This document shows, one piece after another, positions 1-8,780 of a stretch of DNA of 9,509 nt (positions within the stretch are counted from its first letter, which is position 1; each line of letters begins with the position of its first letter). Origin of the DNA: Rhodopirellula sp. (lineage in GTDB: Bacteria > Planctomycetota > Planctomycetia > Pirellulales > Pirellulaceae); contig DOPG01000436.1 of NCBI GenBank assembly GCA_003513555.1, positions 41,219 to 50,727 of the forward strand, in the 5' to 3' direction. The notes under the pieces are model-generated. The model was not told where the DNA came from. It worked only from the letters and a program-made list of their open reading frames with translations, and did not search any database. Position numbers and translations under genes: made by a program.

Positions 1-192
1 GCGGGTTGGTCTCTCCGTGTACCGACATCTCAGGCGGTCGAATCATGGGGGCGGACGACAAACACATCGTTTTTCAGCCAGCTAGCAGCGCGAGGGGCGC
101 ACTCGTTAGATTGTCCACTGGAGTTTGAACGGGCCGCTGTGGTGGTAGCAAGCGACCCTCCCTCTGGATCTCATCAATGGCAGGAATGTCGC
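1..192. other. Upstream region of polA, no gene called
   Basis: No gene can be supported here. On the + strand the polA frame stays open leftward to the window edge, but it has no ATG, GTG or TTG start before the GTG at 139. Another + frame is open from the edge to a TGA at 126-128 and could be the last ~41 codons of a gene entering from the left, but I do not recognise its protein. No convincing sigma-70 promoter or terminator was seen. Confidence 0.4.
182..186 (+). promoter_or_regulatory. Ribosome binding site favouring the polA GTG start at 193
   Basis: AGGAA lies 6 bases before the GTG at 193. The earlier GTG codons at 139 and 142 have no purine-rich element in front of them. With the start at 193 the protein begins MADKTTELFPDNQKLFLLDG, placing the conserved LLDG motif about 16 residues in, as is usual for PolA. 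Confidence 0.55.
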
Positions 193-2997
193 GTGGCTGA
201 CAAAACAACCGAGTTGTTCCCCGATAATCAGAAGCTTTTCCTGCTAGACGGGATGGCATTGACCTATCGAGCGCACTTTGCATTGGTTCGCAGTCCGCGT
301 TTCACTTCGGGTGGGCTCTGTACGTCTGCGGTGTTTGGGATGGCCAACACTGTGCTTGATATCTTGAAGAGAGAGGAGCCAACCCATATTTCCGTCGCAT
401 TCGACACCGCGGAGCCGACGCAGCGTCATCTCGATTTTCCCGAATACAAAGCTCAGCGTGATGCGATGCCCGAGGACATCGCAACGCAGTTGCCTTACAT
501 CGACCGGTTGCTGGATGCGTTGAATATCCATGTAATTCGTAAACCCGGCTACGAGGCCGACGATGTGATCGGGACGCTGGCACATCAAGCGAGCAAGGAA
601 GGGTTCCGAACTTGGATGGTGACACCAGATAAAGATTATGAACAGTTGGTCTCGGACGATATCGTGATCTACAAGCCCGGACGTAGGGGCTCCGATCCCG
701 AGATCTTCGGCGTCACGGAAGTGCTCGACAAATGGGGGATCGAGCGAGTGGATCAAGTGATCGATATTCTTGGCCTGATGGGAGATGCTAGTGACAATAT
801 ACCCGGCGTTGCTGGGATTGGTCCTAAAACGGCACAGAAACTGATCGCACAATATGGCAGCATCGAAAACCTGCTGACTCACAGTGCTGAGCTCAAGGGC
901 AAGCAAAAGGAACGTGTTGAGCAGCAGGCTGACATGGCAAAGCTGTCAAAGCGGCTTGTGACCATTCAGTTGGATGTTCCGCACGATGTGCAATTTGGAC
1001 AATTGCAGCATGAAGCTTGGGACAAAGCGAAGCTCAAAGAACTGCTGATGGAGTTGGAGTTTGATACGCTGGGGAAAAAGTTGCTGGGCAAGTCTTTTTC
1101 TTCCGCAAGTAGCCGCGCAAAGGTCATCAGGGAGAAGCGGGAAACAGAAATTCAGGCCACCCTGTTTGATGAGCCGGTTGATGAGAAAACGATACGTGAC
1201 GTTCCCCACCGGTATCACACTGTTAAAACTGCCGATGAACGAACAGCGTTGCTTGAGCTGCTGAAACAACAGAAAAGTTTCTGTTTTGACACTGAAACGA
1301 CAGGATTGGACCCACGTGTTGCGCGGCCGCTGGGCTTAGCCTTTAGTGTGCAGCCTGCTGAGGCGTATTATGTTGTACTACCGGATTTACCAGAGGCTGC
1401 TATTGGTGTACTGAATGAATTTGAGCCGGTGCTAGCCGATCATGCCATCGGAAAGGTGGGGCATAATTTGAAGTATGACTTGACTCTGCTTAAATGGCAT
1501 GGCATCGATGTTCAGGGAGAGATCTTTGATACGATGCTTGCGCATTCCATGAAAGAGCCAGAGATGCGGCATGGCCTCGATTATCTGGCCAAGTTGTATT
1601 TGGGTTATGTGCCCATCGCTACTAGCGAACTCATTGGGGAGAAAGGAAAAGAGCAACTTTGCATGAGTGAAGTGCCGTTGGAAAGGTTATCCGAGTATGC
1701 ATGCGAGGATGCGGATATCACCCTGCAGATTGCAAATCTGATTCGACCTGAAATTGATGCACAAGGCACCAGCCAGGTTTGTAATGACGTTGAGTGTCCA
1801 TTGATTCCTGTCTTGGTTGACATGGAGCATGAGGGGATACGCCTTGATACGGAAGCACTGGCGATCTTTTCAAAAAAGCTCGCTGACGAAATTGACGGCC
1901 TCCGGGAAAATATCTATGAGGCGGCAGGGCACGAGTTTAACATTGATTCACCAAAGCAGCTTGGAATTGTTTTGTATGAAGAACTGGAGCTTGAGAAGAA
2001 TCCCAAAAAGACAGCGACAGGACAGTACTCAACCCGTGAGGCCGAACTCGAGCGATTATCACACAAACATCAGGTCATTGCCGATGTGCTGGATTACCGT
2101 AACGCGCGAAAGCTCAAGTCAGTTTACGTGGATACACTGCCACTCGCCGTAAACGCAGACACCGGGAGGGTGCATACGCATTACAGTCAAGTTTGGACTG
2201 CAACCGGCAGGATACAGTCCAATGATCCCAATCTACAAACCATTCCTGTTCGGAAGGAACGTGGGAAAGATATTCGCGCCGCGTTTGTACCCAGAGACGA
2301 TCAACATCTGATTCTCAGTGCCGACTATTCGCAGATTGAATTGAGGGTGATGGCAGAGTTGAGCGGTGATGAGGGGATGCTGCAAGCTTTTCAAAGTGGT
2401 GAAGATATTCATACTGTCACCGCGGCCAAGGTGTATAAGGTCAGTTTCGACGCAGTGACGCGTGAGATGCGTGATAAAGCAAAAACGGTCAACTTTGGAA
2501 TCATCTATGGCATCTCGGCGTTTGGTCTTCAGCAGCGACTGAATATCCCAAGGCATGAAGCAAGCGAGCTGATCGAGAACTATTTTGAGAAATATCCCGG
2601 CGTGCAGGCTTACATTGACTCAACGATCGCCTTTGCAAAGCAGCATGGCTTTGTTGCGACGTGCACCGGACGCCGCAGGTATATCCGAGATATTAACTCA
2701 AAAAGTCGAAACGTGGTGAACGCTGCGGAACGGCTTGCAATGAATAGCCCTATTCAGGGGACTGCTGCAGATATGCTGAAGATTGCTATGATCCGCACTC
2801 ACAAAGCGCTTGTAGAAGGAGGATTCTCTACAAAAATGGTGCTCACAGTGCATGACGAAATCGTGTTCGACATGCCAATTGACGAACAGGAACGTGTCAT
2901 GCCTGTGATTGAAGCGAGTATGAAAAATACCTTGCCGATGCGGGTGCCCATCGAAGTGGAATTGGGCGTGGGGCGGAACTGGCTCGAAGCGCATTGA
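193..2997 (+). CDS. polA: DNA polymerase I (5'-3' exonuclease, 3'-5' exonuclease, polymerase)
   Basis: This enzyme fills gaps and replaces RNA primers on the lagging strand and acts in excision repair in the cytoplasm. With the GTG at 193 it has 934 residues, close to the 928 of E. coli PolA. The 5' nuclease domain (about 15-300) shows D19 in LLDGMA, GYEADD at 119-124 and GDASDNIPG at 197-205. The proofreading domain (about 350-530) keeps D366/E368 (FDTET), N425/D429 (HNLKYD) and Y502/D506 (YACEDAD), so it should be active; many bacterial PolA proteins have lost these residues. The polymerase domain has motif A with D711 (SADYSQIELR), O-helix residues R760, K764, F768 and Y772 (NFGIIYG), and motif C HDE at 887-889 with D888. 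F768 at the dNTP-selectivity position is the usual state for PolA outside T7-like enzymes. The start is the main uncertainty: the frame also allows GTG at 139. The next gene follows after 310 bases on the same strand, so an operon with it is unlikely. Confidence 0.97.
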   Translation: MADKTTELFPDNQKLFLLDGMALTYRAHFALVRSPRFTSGGLCTSAVFGMANTVLDILKREEPTHISVAFDTAEPTQRHLDFPEYKAQRDAMPEDIATQLPYIDRLLDALNIHVIRKPGYEADDVIGTLAHQASKEGFRTWMVTPDKDYEQLVSDDIVIYKPGRRGSDPEIFGVTEVLDKWGIERVDQVIDILGLMGDASDNIPGVAGIGPKTAQKLIAQYGSIENLLTHSAELKGKQKERVEQQADMAKLSKRLVTIQLDVPHDVQFGQLQHEAWDKAKLKELLMELEFDTLGKKLLGKSFSSASSRAKVIREKRETEIQATLFDEPVDEKTIRDVPHRYHTVKTADERTALLELLKQQKSFCFDTETTGLDPRVARPLGLAFSVQPAEAYYVVLPDLPEAAIGVLNEFEPVLADHAIGKVGHNLKYDLTLLKWHGIDVQGEIFDTMLAHSMKEPEMRHGLDYLAKLYLGYVPIATSELIGEKGKEQLCMSEVPLERLSEYACEDADITLQIANLIRPEIDAQGTSQVCNDVECPLIPVLVDMEHEGIRLDTEALAIFSKKLADEIDGLRENIYEAAGHEFNIDSPKQLGIVLYEELELEKNPKKTATGQYSTREAELERLSHKHQVIADVLDYRNARKLKSVYVDTLPLAVNADTGRVHTHYSQVWTATGRIQSNDPNLQTIPVRKERGKDIRAAFVPRDDQHLILSADYSQIELRVMAELSGDEGMLQAFQSGEDIHTVTAAKVYKVSFDAVTREMRDKAKTVNFGIIYGISAFGLQQRLNIPRHEASELIENYFEKYPGVQAYIDSTIAFAKQHGFVATCTGRRRYIRDINSKSRNVVNAAERLAMNSPIQGTAADMLKIAMIRTHKALVEGGFSTKMVLTVHDEIVFDMPIDEQERVMPVIEASMKNTLPMRVPIEVELGVGRNWLEAH

Positions 2998-3198
2998 TTT
3001 AGGTTAGTGCGCAGCTTCGTTCGATGTCGTGCATGCGGACCAACAGCAATCGGTTGTCACCTCACAAATGAGAGAATAACACGAATGTGCCCGTTCAGGC
3101 GGGAAAATCTAGTGCGGCCAAGACACCCCTCCGGTTTGGATGAGTATTTGGTAAGTTGAGACTCCAGGATGATACGCTGGACGTACACGGTTCAATTC

Positions 3199-3210
3199 GT
3201 TTCGCGAAAC
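3199..3210. repeat. Perfect 12-bp palindrome, possible operator
   Basis: GTTTCGCGAAAC equals its own reverse complement and ends about 97 bases before the kinase start. It sits where a transcription-factor dimer could control the kinase gene. No second copy was noticed in the window. A regulator role is inferred only from symmetry and position. Confidence 0.35.
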
Positions 3211-3297
3211 AAGTGGACGATATTTGAAGCTCAGATTCTCCCGGCCATCGTGGAGCACGGCTAGGATCTGCTTGTATCTCTGGAATAGGTGTTGGTT

Positions 3298-3303
3298 GGA
3301 GGG
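3298..3303 (+). promoter_or_regulatory. Shine-Dalgarno for the hybrid kinase
   Basis: GGAGGG lies 4 bases before the ATG at 3308. It decides the start: the frame also extends upstream to a TTG at 3224, but that start would add 28 residues ahead of a membrane anchor that is already complete. Confidence 0.75.
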
Positions 3304-3307
3304 TTGC

Positions 3308-6300
3308 ATGTCCGAGAAAATTGCGATGCCGAGCAAGCGTTTCCCCTTTCTCGGAACTCTTACGGTTCTGTGCATCGGGCTGCTTGCGACCTTGGTTGCT
3401 TTCGTGTTCGTTCGCCGGAATGACAGCGACATGATGCTGCAGCGTGGGAAGGCGGCGACTGATCTCAGGTGCCGGGTGGTTGAGAGTGCATTCGTCGCAG
3501 CAGGTGCAGGAGCGAGTTGGCTCGGAGCTGGCGCCGCAGATTCCAGCGAAGAGATACTTGGGGATTTTTATGAACGGTTCGACCCAGAACTGGCTTGCGG
3601 AGAGGCAATGCTCTGTGCGTGCTGGTTACCGCGGTTGAACCACTCGGATCGGACGCTAATGACTGAAGGACTGTCGCAGTCTGAGCCGAGTGACCACGTG
3701 TGGACACCAGAAGCCTCTGAGCAAACTGCGGACAAAGAGTTCTCTTTCCCTGCGGTTCTATCGGGAAAAAATGTTGACCATGCCTTCTTGAACGGGCTGG
3801 ATTTTGGAACCATCACTGCATGTACCGATTCGATGGAACTGATTCTGAATGAAAGCCGAGATTACGCACTTACCAGACCTTTCAAGATTCCGGATCTGGA
3901 AGGAAAAACAAAGTATGTCGTTGCATTTTTGCGACCGGTTTATGACATTGCGGATGCGGGGACGTCTGAATCGATGTCGCTGGATTTGATTGGTTCGTCG
4001 GCAAGCGGTGAGTTCTTGCATGACGAAAAACGTAGCGTTGTTGCACCGACACTTACAACGACTCGCGGCAGAGAGCAGCAGCTGGCAGGGTTTTACGCGT
4101 TGCTTGTCGACTTTGGTAAGTTGATCGATGACGGGTTTGCGCCCTTTAAAGATGCTGTTGATGTTTATTTTGAGCACTCAGGTGATGATGCTGAAAAGCG
4201 GACCGTGGCCGTCTATCGTTGGGGAAAAGACGCGACCAGCTTTCAGAGAATCTTAAGTCCCGCGGTGCTGTACGGGACTGATTTCATGGGAACACAGTCA
4301 AAACTGGTTGTGCCGTTTGATGACTGGACGGTAACTACCATTTTGACACCGGATTTCATCTATGAAAATTCGTCATCGTTACCACTTTCGATTCTAGTTC
4401 TAGGTTCGCTGATCTCCGTGATTCTCGCTGGCTACACAAGCTCGATGGGGGACCGGACCACAGAGATTGAGGAGATGATCGAAGCAAGGACACGGGAATT
4501 AAATAATGCGAAAGATAAGTTTGCAGTGGAACATTTCTTGCTTAATACATTGTTGGAGCATTCGCCTGACTTGATCTACTTCAAAGATGCGGAGTGTAAG
4601 ATTGTACGGGCCAGTGCGGCGATGGCCCGTCATCTGGGCTATGAGGATTCGTCCTCCTTGGTAAACATGTCGGACTCTGATTTGTACAGTGCAGAACAAT
4701 CCGGCGAGTACATCGCTGATGAAAACCGAATCATAGCGACCGGCACGCCGATCATTGGAAAAGAGGAGTTGCAATTCTCAGCTGAGGGTGAGGAACTTTG
4801 GGTTTCCACTAGCAAAGCACCGTTGCGAACTTCTGAAGGAGAAATTGTTGGGCTTTTCGGTGTTGCACGCGACATTACCGACTACAAAACCGCCCAGGAT
4901 GCGGCCGAAGCAGCAAGTACCGCCAAAGGTGATTTTCTTGCAAATATGAGCCATGAGATCAGGACACCGATGAATGCGATTATCGGGATGACTGACCTTG
5001 CATTGGAGAGTGGTGACGAGCGTGCAATGAACGAGTATTTGCACGTGGTCCGCGATTCTGCAGAGGTGCTCTTGGAAATTGTCAATGAGATCCTCGACTT
5101 CTCAAAAATTGAAGCCGGTCGACTCGACCTCGATGATCGGGATTTTGATATTCGCGAGGAGGTGGCTGCGGCCATGAAGCCGGTCGGCGTGCGTGCTCAA
5201 TCCAAAGGCTTGGAGCTGACATGGAATGTGACGCCCGGCACGCCAAGCTGGGTACGCGGTGATTCAACCCGTTTGCGTCAGATTATTGTGAATCTGGTCG
5301 GGAATGCAATCAAGTTCACTGCCGCTGGAACTGTCAGTGTCGATGTGTCCGTCCAGAAGTTGAGAGATGATGCGGTCACCTTGCATTTTGTTGTGAAGGA
5401 TACGGGGATTGGTATTCCCGAAGAGCTTCACGGAAAAATATTTACTGCATTTGAGCAGGCGGACACGTCCACAACCCGTGAATTCGGTGGAACCGGATTG
5501 GGACTTGCAATCACCAGGAAGATTGTTGAAGCGATGAATGGTGAGATTTGGCTCGAGAGTCAGGCCGGTCTGGGAAGTTCGTTCCACTTTACGGTGCTAC
5601 TTGGAATCTCAGAGCAGCAAGCTCTACTTGAAGGTGAAACGCCGGATCTTTCGGGTCTTGTTGGGGTGCTCGCGGATCGGGATGGGGCTGCTGCGGAGAA
5701 TCTCCGAGCTAAATTAGTGGGTTGGGGCATGCTGGTCGAGGTTGCTGAGGATCGGGAAGCTACACTCACATCTCTTCAGCGATGGTCGGCTTCACATTCG
5801 GTCCTACCCATTTTGATCATTGATGTTCATATAGGTGGCAGGAATCTCGAGCTGTTAGGTGATCATTCTGAGGCGAATGCGTTGCTCAAGCAAATACCGG
5901 TGATTTATTTGGCGGCGGAGGATGGGGATGGTGAATTGGTGCGGAGCAACGCTATGCAGACCCATTCTTGTGTGAACAAACCCATCGTTGACACTGAATT
6001 AGTGGCGGCGTTGATGCGTTGCTATCGACAATTGACTTCCATGTCTCTTGTGGAGGACATTACTGAGCATGAGAACACCGGTGTGAAGAGTTTGCGAATC
6101 TTGTTGGTAGAGGACGGGATCGCCAACCAGAAGGTCGCTTTGGGTTTGCTGCAACAATTAAACCACGATGTCGTGGTCGCCAGTAACGGTCAGGAGGCAG
6201 TTGAATTATTCACAGCCCAGAAGTTTGATGTTGTTTTGATGGATATTCAGATGCCAGTCCTCAATGGTTTTGAGGCGACAAGAAAAATTCGTGGAGTCGA

Positions 6301-6919
6301 GGCAGGAAGGGGGAGTCATGTTCCGGTGATTGCGATGACGGCCCATGCGATGAAAGGGGATCGGGCACGGTGCATACAAGCGGGGATGGATGATTATCTG
6401 CCCAAACCTGTGCGGAAACCGGACCTACATCGAATGTTGTTGGAATACTCGGGGGAGGATGGCCAGCGGATCATGAGAAGTCGAACTGGGAAGTTGAATG
6501 TCAGGGATGTGTCTGACACACGACCGACCCAAGGTGGCGAACGTTTCGATGAAAATGGAAGCGTGGTGGTGGTTGATTGGGACGCCGCCTACGCAAATAG
6601 TGCTGACGACGCTGAGTTGTTTGAAGTGGTGAAGGACTCCGCCTTGGAGGAACTCCCGCTTTTACTCGAAAAAGTAAGCCAGGCGTTGCAGGCGGGATCC
6701 AAAGTGGATGTTGAACGGCATGCTCATACCTTAAAAGGGGTAGCACGTGTTGTCGCGGCGGTGAGGACGACAGAGGCGATCGAAAACCTGCGGACGGCCA
6801 TGCAGCATCGTGACGTCGCGGTAGCGGAGGTTGCACTAGGCGACCTGAGTGAGGCCGTTAATGAGCTTGTTTCGGTGTTGCGGGCAGGGCCTGCAAATCA
6901 TCAGCCCGAAACGGAGTAG
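3308..6919 (+). CDS. CHASE-like/PAS hybrid sensor histidine kinase with two receivers and HPt
   Basis: This inner-membrane phosphorelay kinase has 1203 residues. A membrane helix at about 12-35 is followed by a periplasmic sensor (about 40-350) resembling a CHASE domain, with a WLPRL segment and an AFLNGLDFG segment. A second helix lies at 359-376, then a short helical linker and a PAS domain (about 405-525). HisKA carries H549 in the SHEIRTP box. The ATPase domain has N666, a DTGIGIP box at 698-704 and GGTGLGL at 727-733. The first receiver-like domain (about 785-905) keeps D790/D792, D839 and K891 but has A869 where Thr/Ser is expected, so it may be weakened. The second receiver is canonical: E935/D936, D979 (LMDIQMP), T1011 and K1033. 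A C-terminal HPt carries H1140 in AHTLKG. The expected phosphate path is H549 to D979 to H1140 and then to a separate regulator, which is not in the window. The ligand is unknown. The CHASE assignment is less sure than the kinase core. Confidence 0.95.
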   Translation: MSEKIAMPSKRFPFLGTLTVLCIGLLATLVAFVFVRRNDSDMMLQRGKAATDLRCRVVESAFVAAGAGASWLGAGAADSSEEILGDFYERFDPELACGEAMLCACWLPRLNHSDRTLMTEGLSQSEPSDHVWTPEASEQTADKEFSFPAVLSGKNVDHAFLNGLDFGTITACTDSMELILNESRDYALTRPFKIPDLEGKTKYVVAFLRPVYDIADAGTSESMSLDLIGSSASGEFLHDEKRSVVAPTLTTTRGREQQLAGFYALLVDFGKLIDDGFAPFKDAVDVYFEHSGDDAEKRTVAVYRWGKDATSFQRILSPAVLYGTDFMGTQSKLVVPFDDWTVTTILTPDFIYENSSSLPLSILVLGSLISVILAGYTSSMGDRTTEIEEMIEARTRELNNAKDKFAVEHFLLNTLLEHSPDLIYFKDAECKIVRASAAMARHLGYEDSSSLVNMSDSDLYSAEQSGEYIADENRIIATGTPIIGKEELQFSAEGEELWVSTSKAPLRTSEGEIVGLFGVARDITDYKTAQDAAEAASTAKGDFLANMSHEIRTPMNAIIGMTDLALESGDERAMNEYLHVVRDSAEVLLEIVNEILDFSKIEAGRLDLDDRDFDIREEVAAAMKPVGVRAQSKGLELTWNVTPGTPSWVRGDSTRLRQIIVNLVGNAIKFTAAGTVSVDVSVQKLRDDAVTLHFVVKDTGIGIPEELHGKIFTAFEQADTSTTREFGGTGLGLAITRKIVEAMNGEIWLESQAGLGSSFHFTVLLGISEQQALLEGETPDLSGLVGVLADRDGAAAENLRAKLVGWGMLVEVAEDREATLTSLQRWSASHSVLPILIIDVHIGGRNLELLGDHSEANALLKQIPVIYLAAEDGDGELVRSNAMQTHSCVNKPIVDTELVAALMRCYRQLTSMSLVEDITEHENTGVKSLRILLVEDGIANQKVALGLLQQLNHDVVVASNGQEAVELFTAQKFDVVLMDIQMPVLNGFEATRKIRGVEAGRGSHVPVIAMTAHAMKGDRARCIQAGMDDYLPKPVRKPDLHRMLLEYSGEDGQRIMRSRTGKLNVRDVSDTRPTQGGERFDENGSVVVVDWDAAYANSADDAELFEVVKDSALEELPLLLEKVSQALQAGSKVDVERHAHTLKGVARVVAAVRTTEAIENLRTAMQHRDVAVAEVALGDLSEAVNELVSVLRAGPANHQPETE

Positions 6920-6952
6920 CCTTGAATCGAGGGGCAAGAAAGCTAGCGAGTA

Positions 6953-6966
6953 GCACTCGTGAGTGC
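6953..6966. terminator. Short hairpin between convergent genes, weak terminator candidate
   Basis: GCACT and AGTGC flank the 4-base loop CGTG in the 55-base gap between the kinase stop and the stop of the membrane-protein gene on -. Neither strand has a proper T-run after it. It may help end transcription from both sides, but the evidence is only position and a 5-bp stem. Confidence 0.25.
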
Positions 6967-6974
6967 GGGCATTA

Positions 6975-8657
6975 TCAGATATCTGCATCCGCGAGTGTTT
7001 TCCCCTCGGCAGCTTGTCTTTCAGCTTCTTTTAAACTCGAAAATGTCTTCCATGCTGGGTGTTTGTGCGGTGGACAAACGCCCTGAGCGAGATCCAGAAT
7101 CTCGACAAGGTTTATTTTGTCGGCCGGACGTGCTAGCGTGAATCCAACCTGCGTATCAGTCAGGTTCACTTGTCGTAACAGGTTTGCTTCAAGTAGATGC
7201 GAGACGAGTTCGTGGATAGTGCGTGTTGACAGTCCAATTCGGTTGGACAATGTTTGATGATCCAGAACGATGCCGTCCTCAAACGAGTTTCCTACTTCGC
7301 ACATGATTGGCAGCATCCAATCGGGGTCGCCATCAATGGTTGCTGTGTCCTGATTGTCGAATTGATCTGGAAGGTGACCTCCAAGAGCCTGAAGGGTATA
7401 GGTAAGGATAAGTCCGAACAGCACGACTAGCCAAGTCAGGTAAATCCAAAAGAGGAACAGAGGGATCAATCCCAAGGATCCATAAACGGAATACGGCACG
7501 GCTTCGGACAGGTAAATCTGGAATCCATACTTGGCAAGTTCCCATAGCAGGGCACTGACAGCAGACCCGATGGCTGCGGCTCTCACTGACACGCTGGTGT
7601 TGGGCATCAATGCGTACACAAGAAATAGCAGAATCCAGCTTGCGAGCAGAGAAACAAAATGTGTCATCATCGGTTTGAGGGTTTCACTGCCTTCCATGTT
7701 GCCAAACCACTCAACTAACTGTCCTGACAAATACAGGCTCATCGCCAGCAGGCCACCACCCAAGGTTAAAATCGACCAGTGAATAGCAAGCCTGAGATGA
7801 GGTGGTCGTTGGGAGGGAGCTTCGTAGATTCGATTGAATAAGTGCTCCGCGGCATTGGCAAGTGCAACCGCTGCGTAGGTGAAAAGCAGTAAGCCAAACA
7901 CGCCGATTGAAGCAAAATCAACCGACGATACTTTGTCAGCCAGGTCGTGTAGGGTGCGGCGTATGCTGATTCTTGCTTGTTGGGCGGCATCTACTTGGGA
8001 GCTGGTATTTGCGTTGAGCTGAGTCTCGGTTCCATGGTCCACGGTGTTGGGTTCGATATCGGTGACCGCTGTGTTTGGGGAGGTCGCATTGGTTGAATCT
8101 GTTCCCGTAGGTGCAGCCGACTCTGAACTTGAACCGTTGGGTATCGTCTGGTCGCTGATCGTGGAGGAAGGAGTAGATGGTAGTGTGGGTATGGGTGTGA
8201 TCGCCTTGGATGAAGAATCCAAGGCATTTGGGGACTCGGGGGCCTTTTGCTGTTCGGTCCCGCGAGTCGGTAGCGTTGTTTGCTCAGGAACTGTTGCCGT
8301 TGGCGCGACAGATAGAGGGACGGGGTCAAGGAAGTCCGCGGACTGCAGTGGCGCATAGCCTGCGGCGACATCCGGAACTCCGAAGAATGAAAATAATTGG
8401 TTTTCCACTTTGGCCTGAACATCTTCCAATCCACCCACCACTCTGAACATGACGAGTCCAAGTACCACCACTGGGATCAAAGCGAAAATGGTGCGGTAGG
8501 TAAGTTCAGCAGCCATCCCGTCTGCTCGCTGTCGTTTTAACTGGCCATAACAGTAGACGACGAGCTCGATGCTTTTACGAAGAAACTGCTGACCTCGTGA
8601 AAGCTGTTCCCGTGGGCTGCGGATCGCTTCGATGAGGTAATTGAGCAGTCGGTTCAT
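6975..8657 (-). CDS. YihY/BrkB family inner-membrane protein with long insert and C-terminal winged-helix-like domain
   Basis: The protein has 560 residues. The family signature is clear: a Tyr/Arg-rich approach to the first membrane helix (GMAAELTYRTIFALIP at 47-62), and later VYGSLGLIPLFLFWIYLTW (391-409). Membrane helices are likely near 52-75, 250-272, 291-312, 334-352, 358-376 and 396-422. Family members were once labelled ribonuclease BN; that activity belongs to another protein, and the true role of the family is unsettled. Residues about 112-226, between the first and second helices, are a low-complexity insert rich in Ser, Thr, Pro, Asn and Ala. E. coli YihY has about 290 residues, so the insert and a C-terminal extension account for the extra length. 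Residues about 445-510 look like a winged helix (HQTLSNRIGLSTRTIHELVS), as in longer family members. The ATG at 8655-8657 has only a weak ribosome site. The gene converges on the kinase gene. Confidence 0.9.
   Translation of the reverse strand: MNRLLNYLIEAIRSPREQLSRGQQFLRKSIELVVYCYGQLKRQRADGMAAELTYRTIFALIPVVVLGLVMFRVVGGLEDVQAKVENQLFSFFGVPDVAAGYAPLQSADFLDPVPLSVAPTATVPEQTTLPTRGTEQQKAPESPNALDSSSKAITPIPTLPSTPSSTISDQTIPNGSSSESAAPTGTDSTNATSPNTAVTDIEPNTVDHGTETQLNANTSSQVDAAQQARISIRRTLHDLADKVSSVDFASIGVFGLLLFTYAAVALANAAEHLFNRIYEAPSQRPPHLRLAIHWSILTLGGGLLAMSLYLSGQLVEWFGNMEGSETLKPMMTHFVSLLASWILLFLVYALMPNTSVSVRAAAIGSAVSALLWELAKYGFQIYLSEAVPYSVYGSLGLIPLFLFWIYLTWLVVLFGLILTYTLQALGGHLPDQFDNQDTATIDGDPDWMLPIMCEVGNSFEDGIVLDHQTLSNRIGLSTRTIHELVSHLLEANLLRQVNLTDTQVGFTLARPADKINLVEILDLAQGVCPPHKHPAWKTFSSLKEAERQAAEGKTLADADI
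8203..8225 (-). repeat. Perfect 9-bp inverted repeat inside the membrane-protein gene
   Basis: GCCTTGGAT and ATCCAAGGC flank a 5-base loop within the part of the gene that encodes the low-complexity insert. In the mRNA it would fold into a strong hairpin. There is no T-run after it, so it is not a standard terminator; a role in pausing or mRNA stability is speculative. Confidence 0.5.
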
Positions 8658-8780
8658 CTGGCTAAGTGTTTAGAAACGTTGGATGAAGGATACTGAAAGA
8701 TCGGCTTGGGGCTTTTCGCACATCTGAGTTCAATGACGGTGCTAAACGACATACCGAGGTGATCAAGTTAATATTTACTA

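Larger units (their letters stand above)
2998..3307. other. Intergenic region between polA and the hybrid kinase
   Basis: No gene was found in these 310 bases. A reading frame on - that begins inside the kinase gene is not recognisable and looks like a shadow. No strong terminator follows polA; the only candidate is a 4-bp stem near 3089-3102 without a T-run. TTGTCA at 3054-3059, followed after 17 bases by TAACAC, is a weak promoter candidate for the kinase. The clearest structure is the 12-bp palindrome described separately. Confidence 0.5.

Noticed and set aside
244..906. Long open frame on - inside polA (220 codons)
   Set aside because: It lies fully opposite the polA exonuclease domain, has no recognisable motif, and is explained by polA codon bias.
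3224..3307. 28-residue N-terminal extension of the kinase from a TTG
   Set aside because: No ribosome site precedes the TTG, whereas GGAGGG sits just before the ATG at 3308, which opens directly into a membrane anchor.
3109..3432. 107-codon frame on - across the kinase start
   Set aside because: It is not recognisable and lies mostly opposite the start of the kinase and its upstream region.
7991..8461. 156-codon frame on - within the YihY-family gene
   Set aside because: It is a shifted frame of the low-complexity insert; the main frame has family motifs on both sides of it, so no frameshift is needed.
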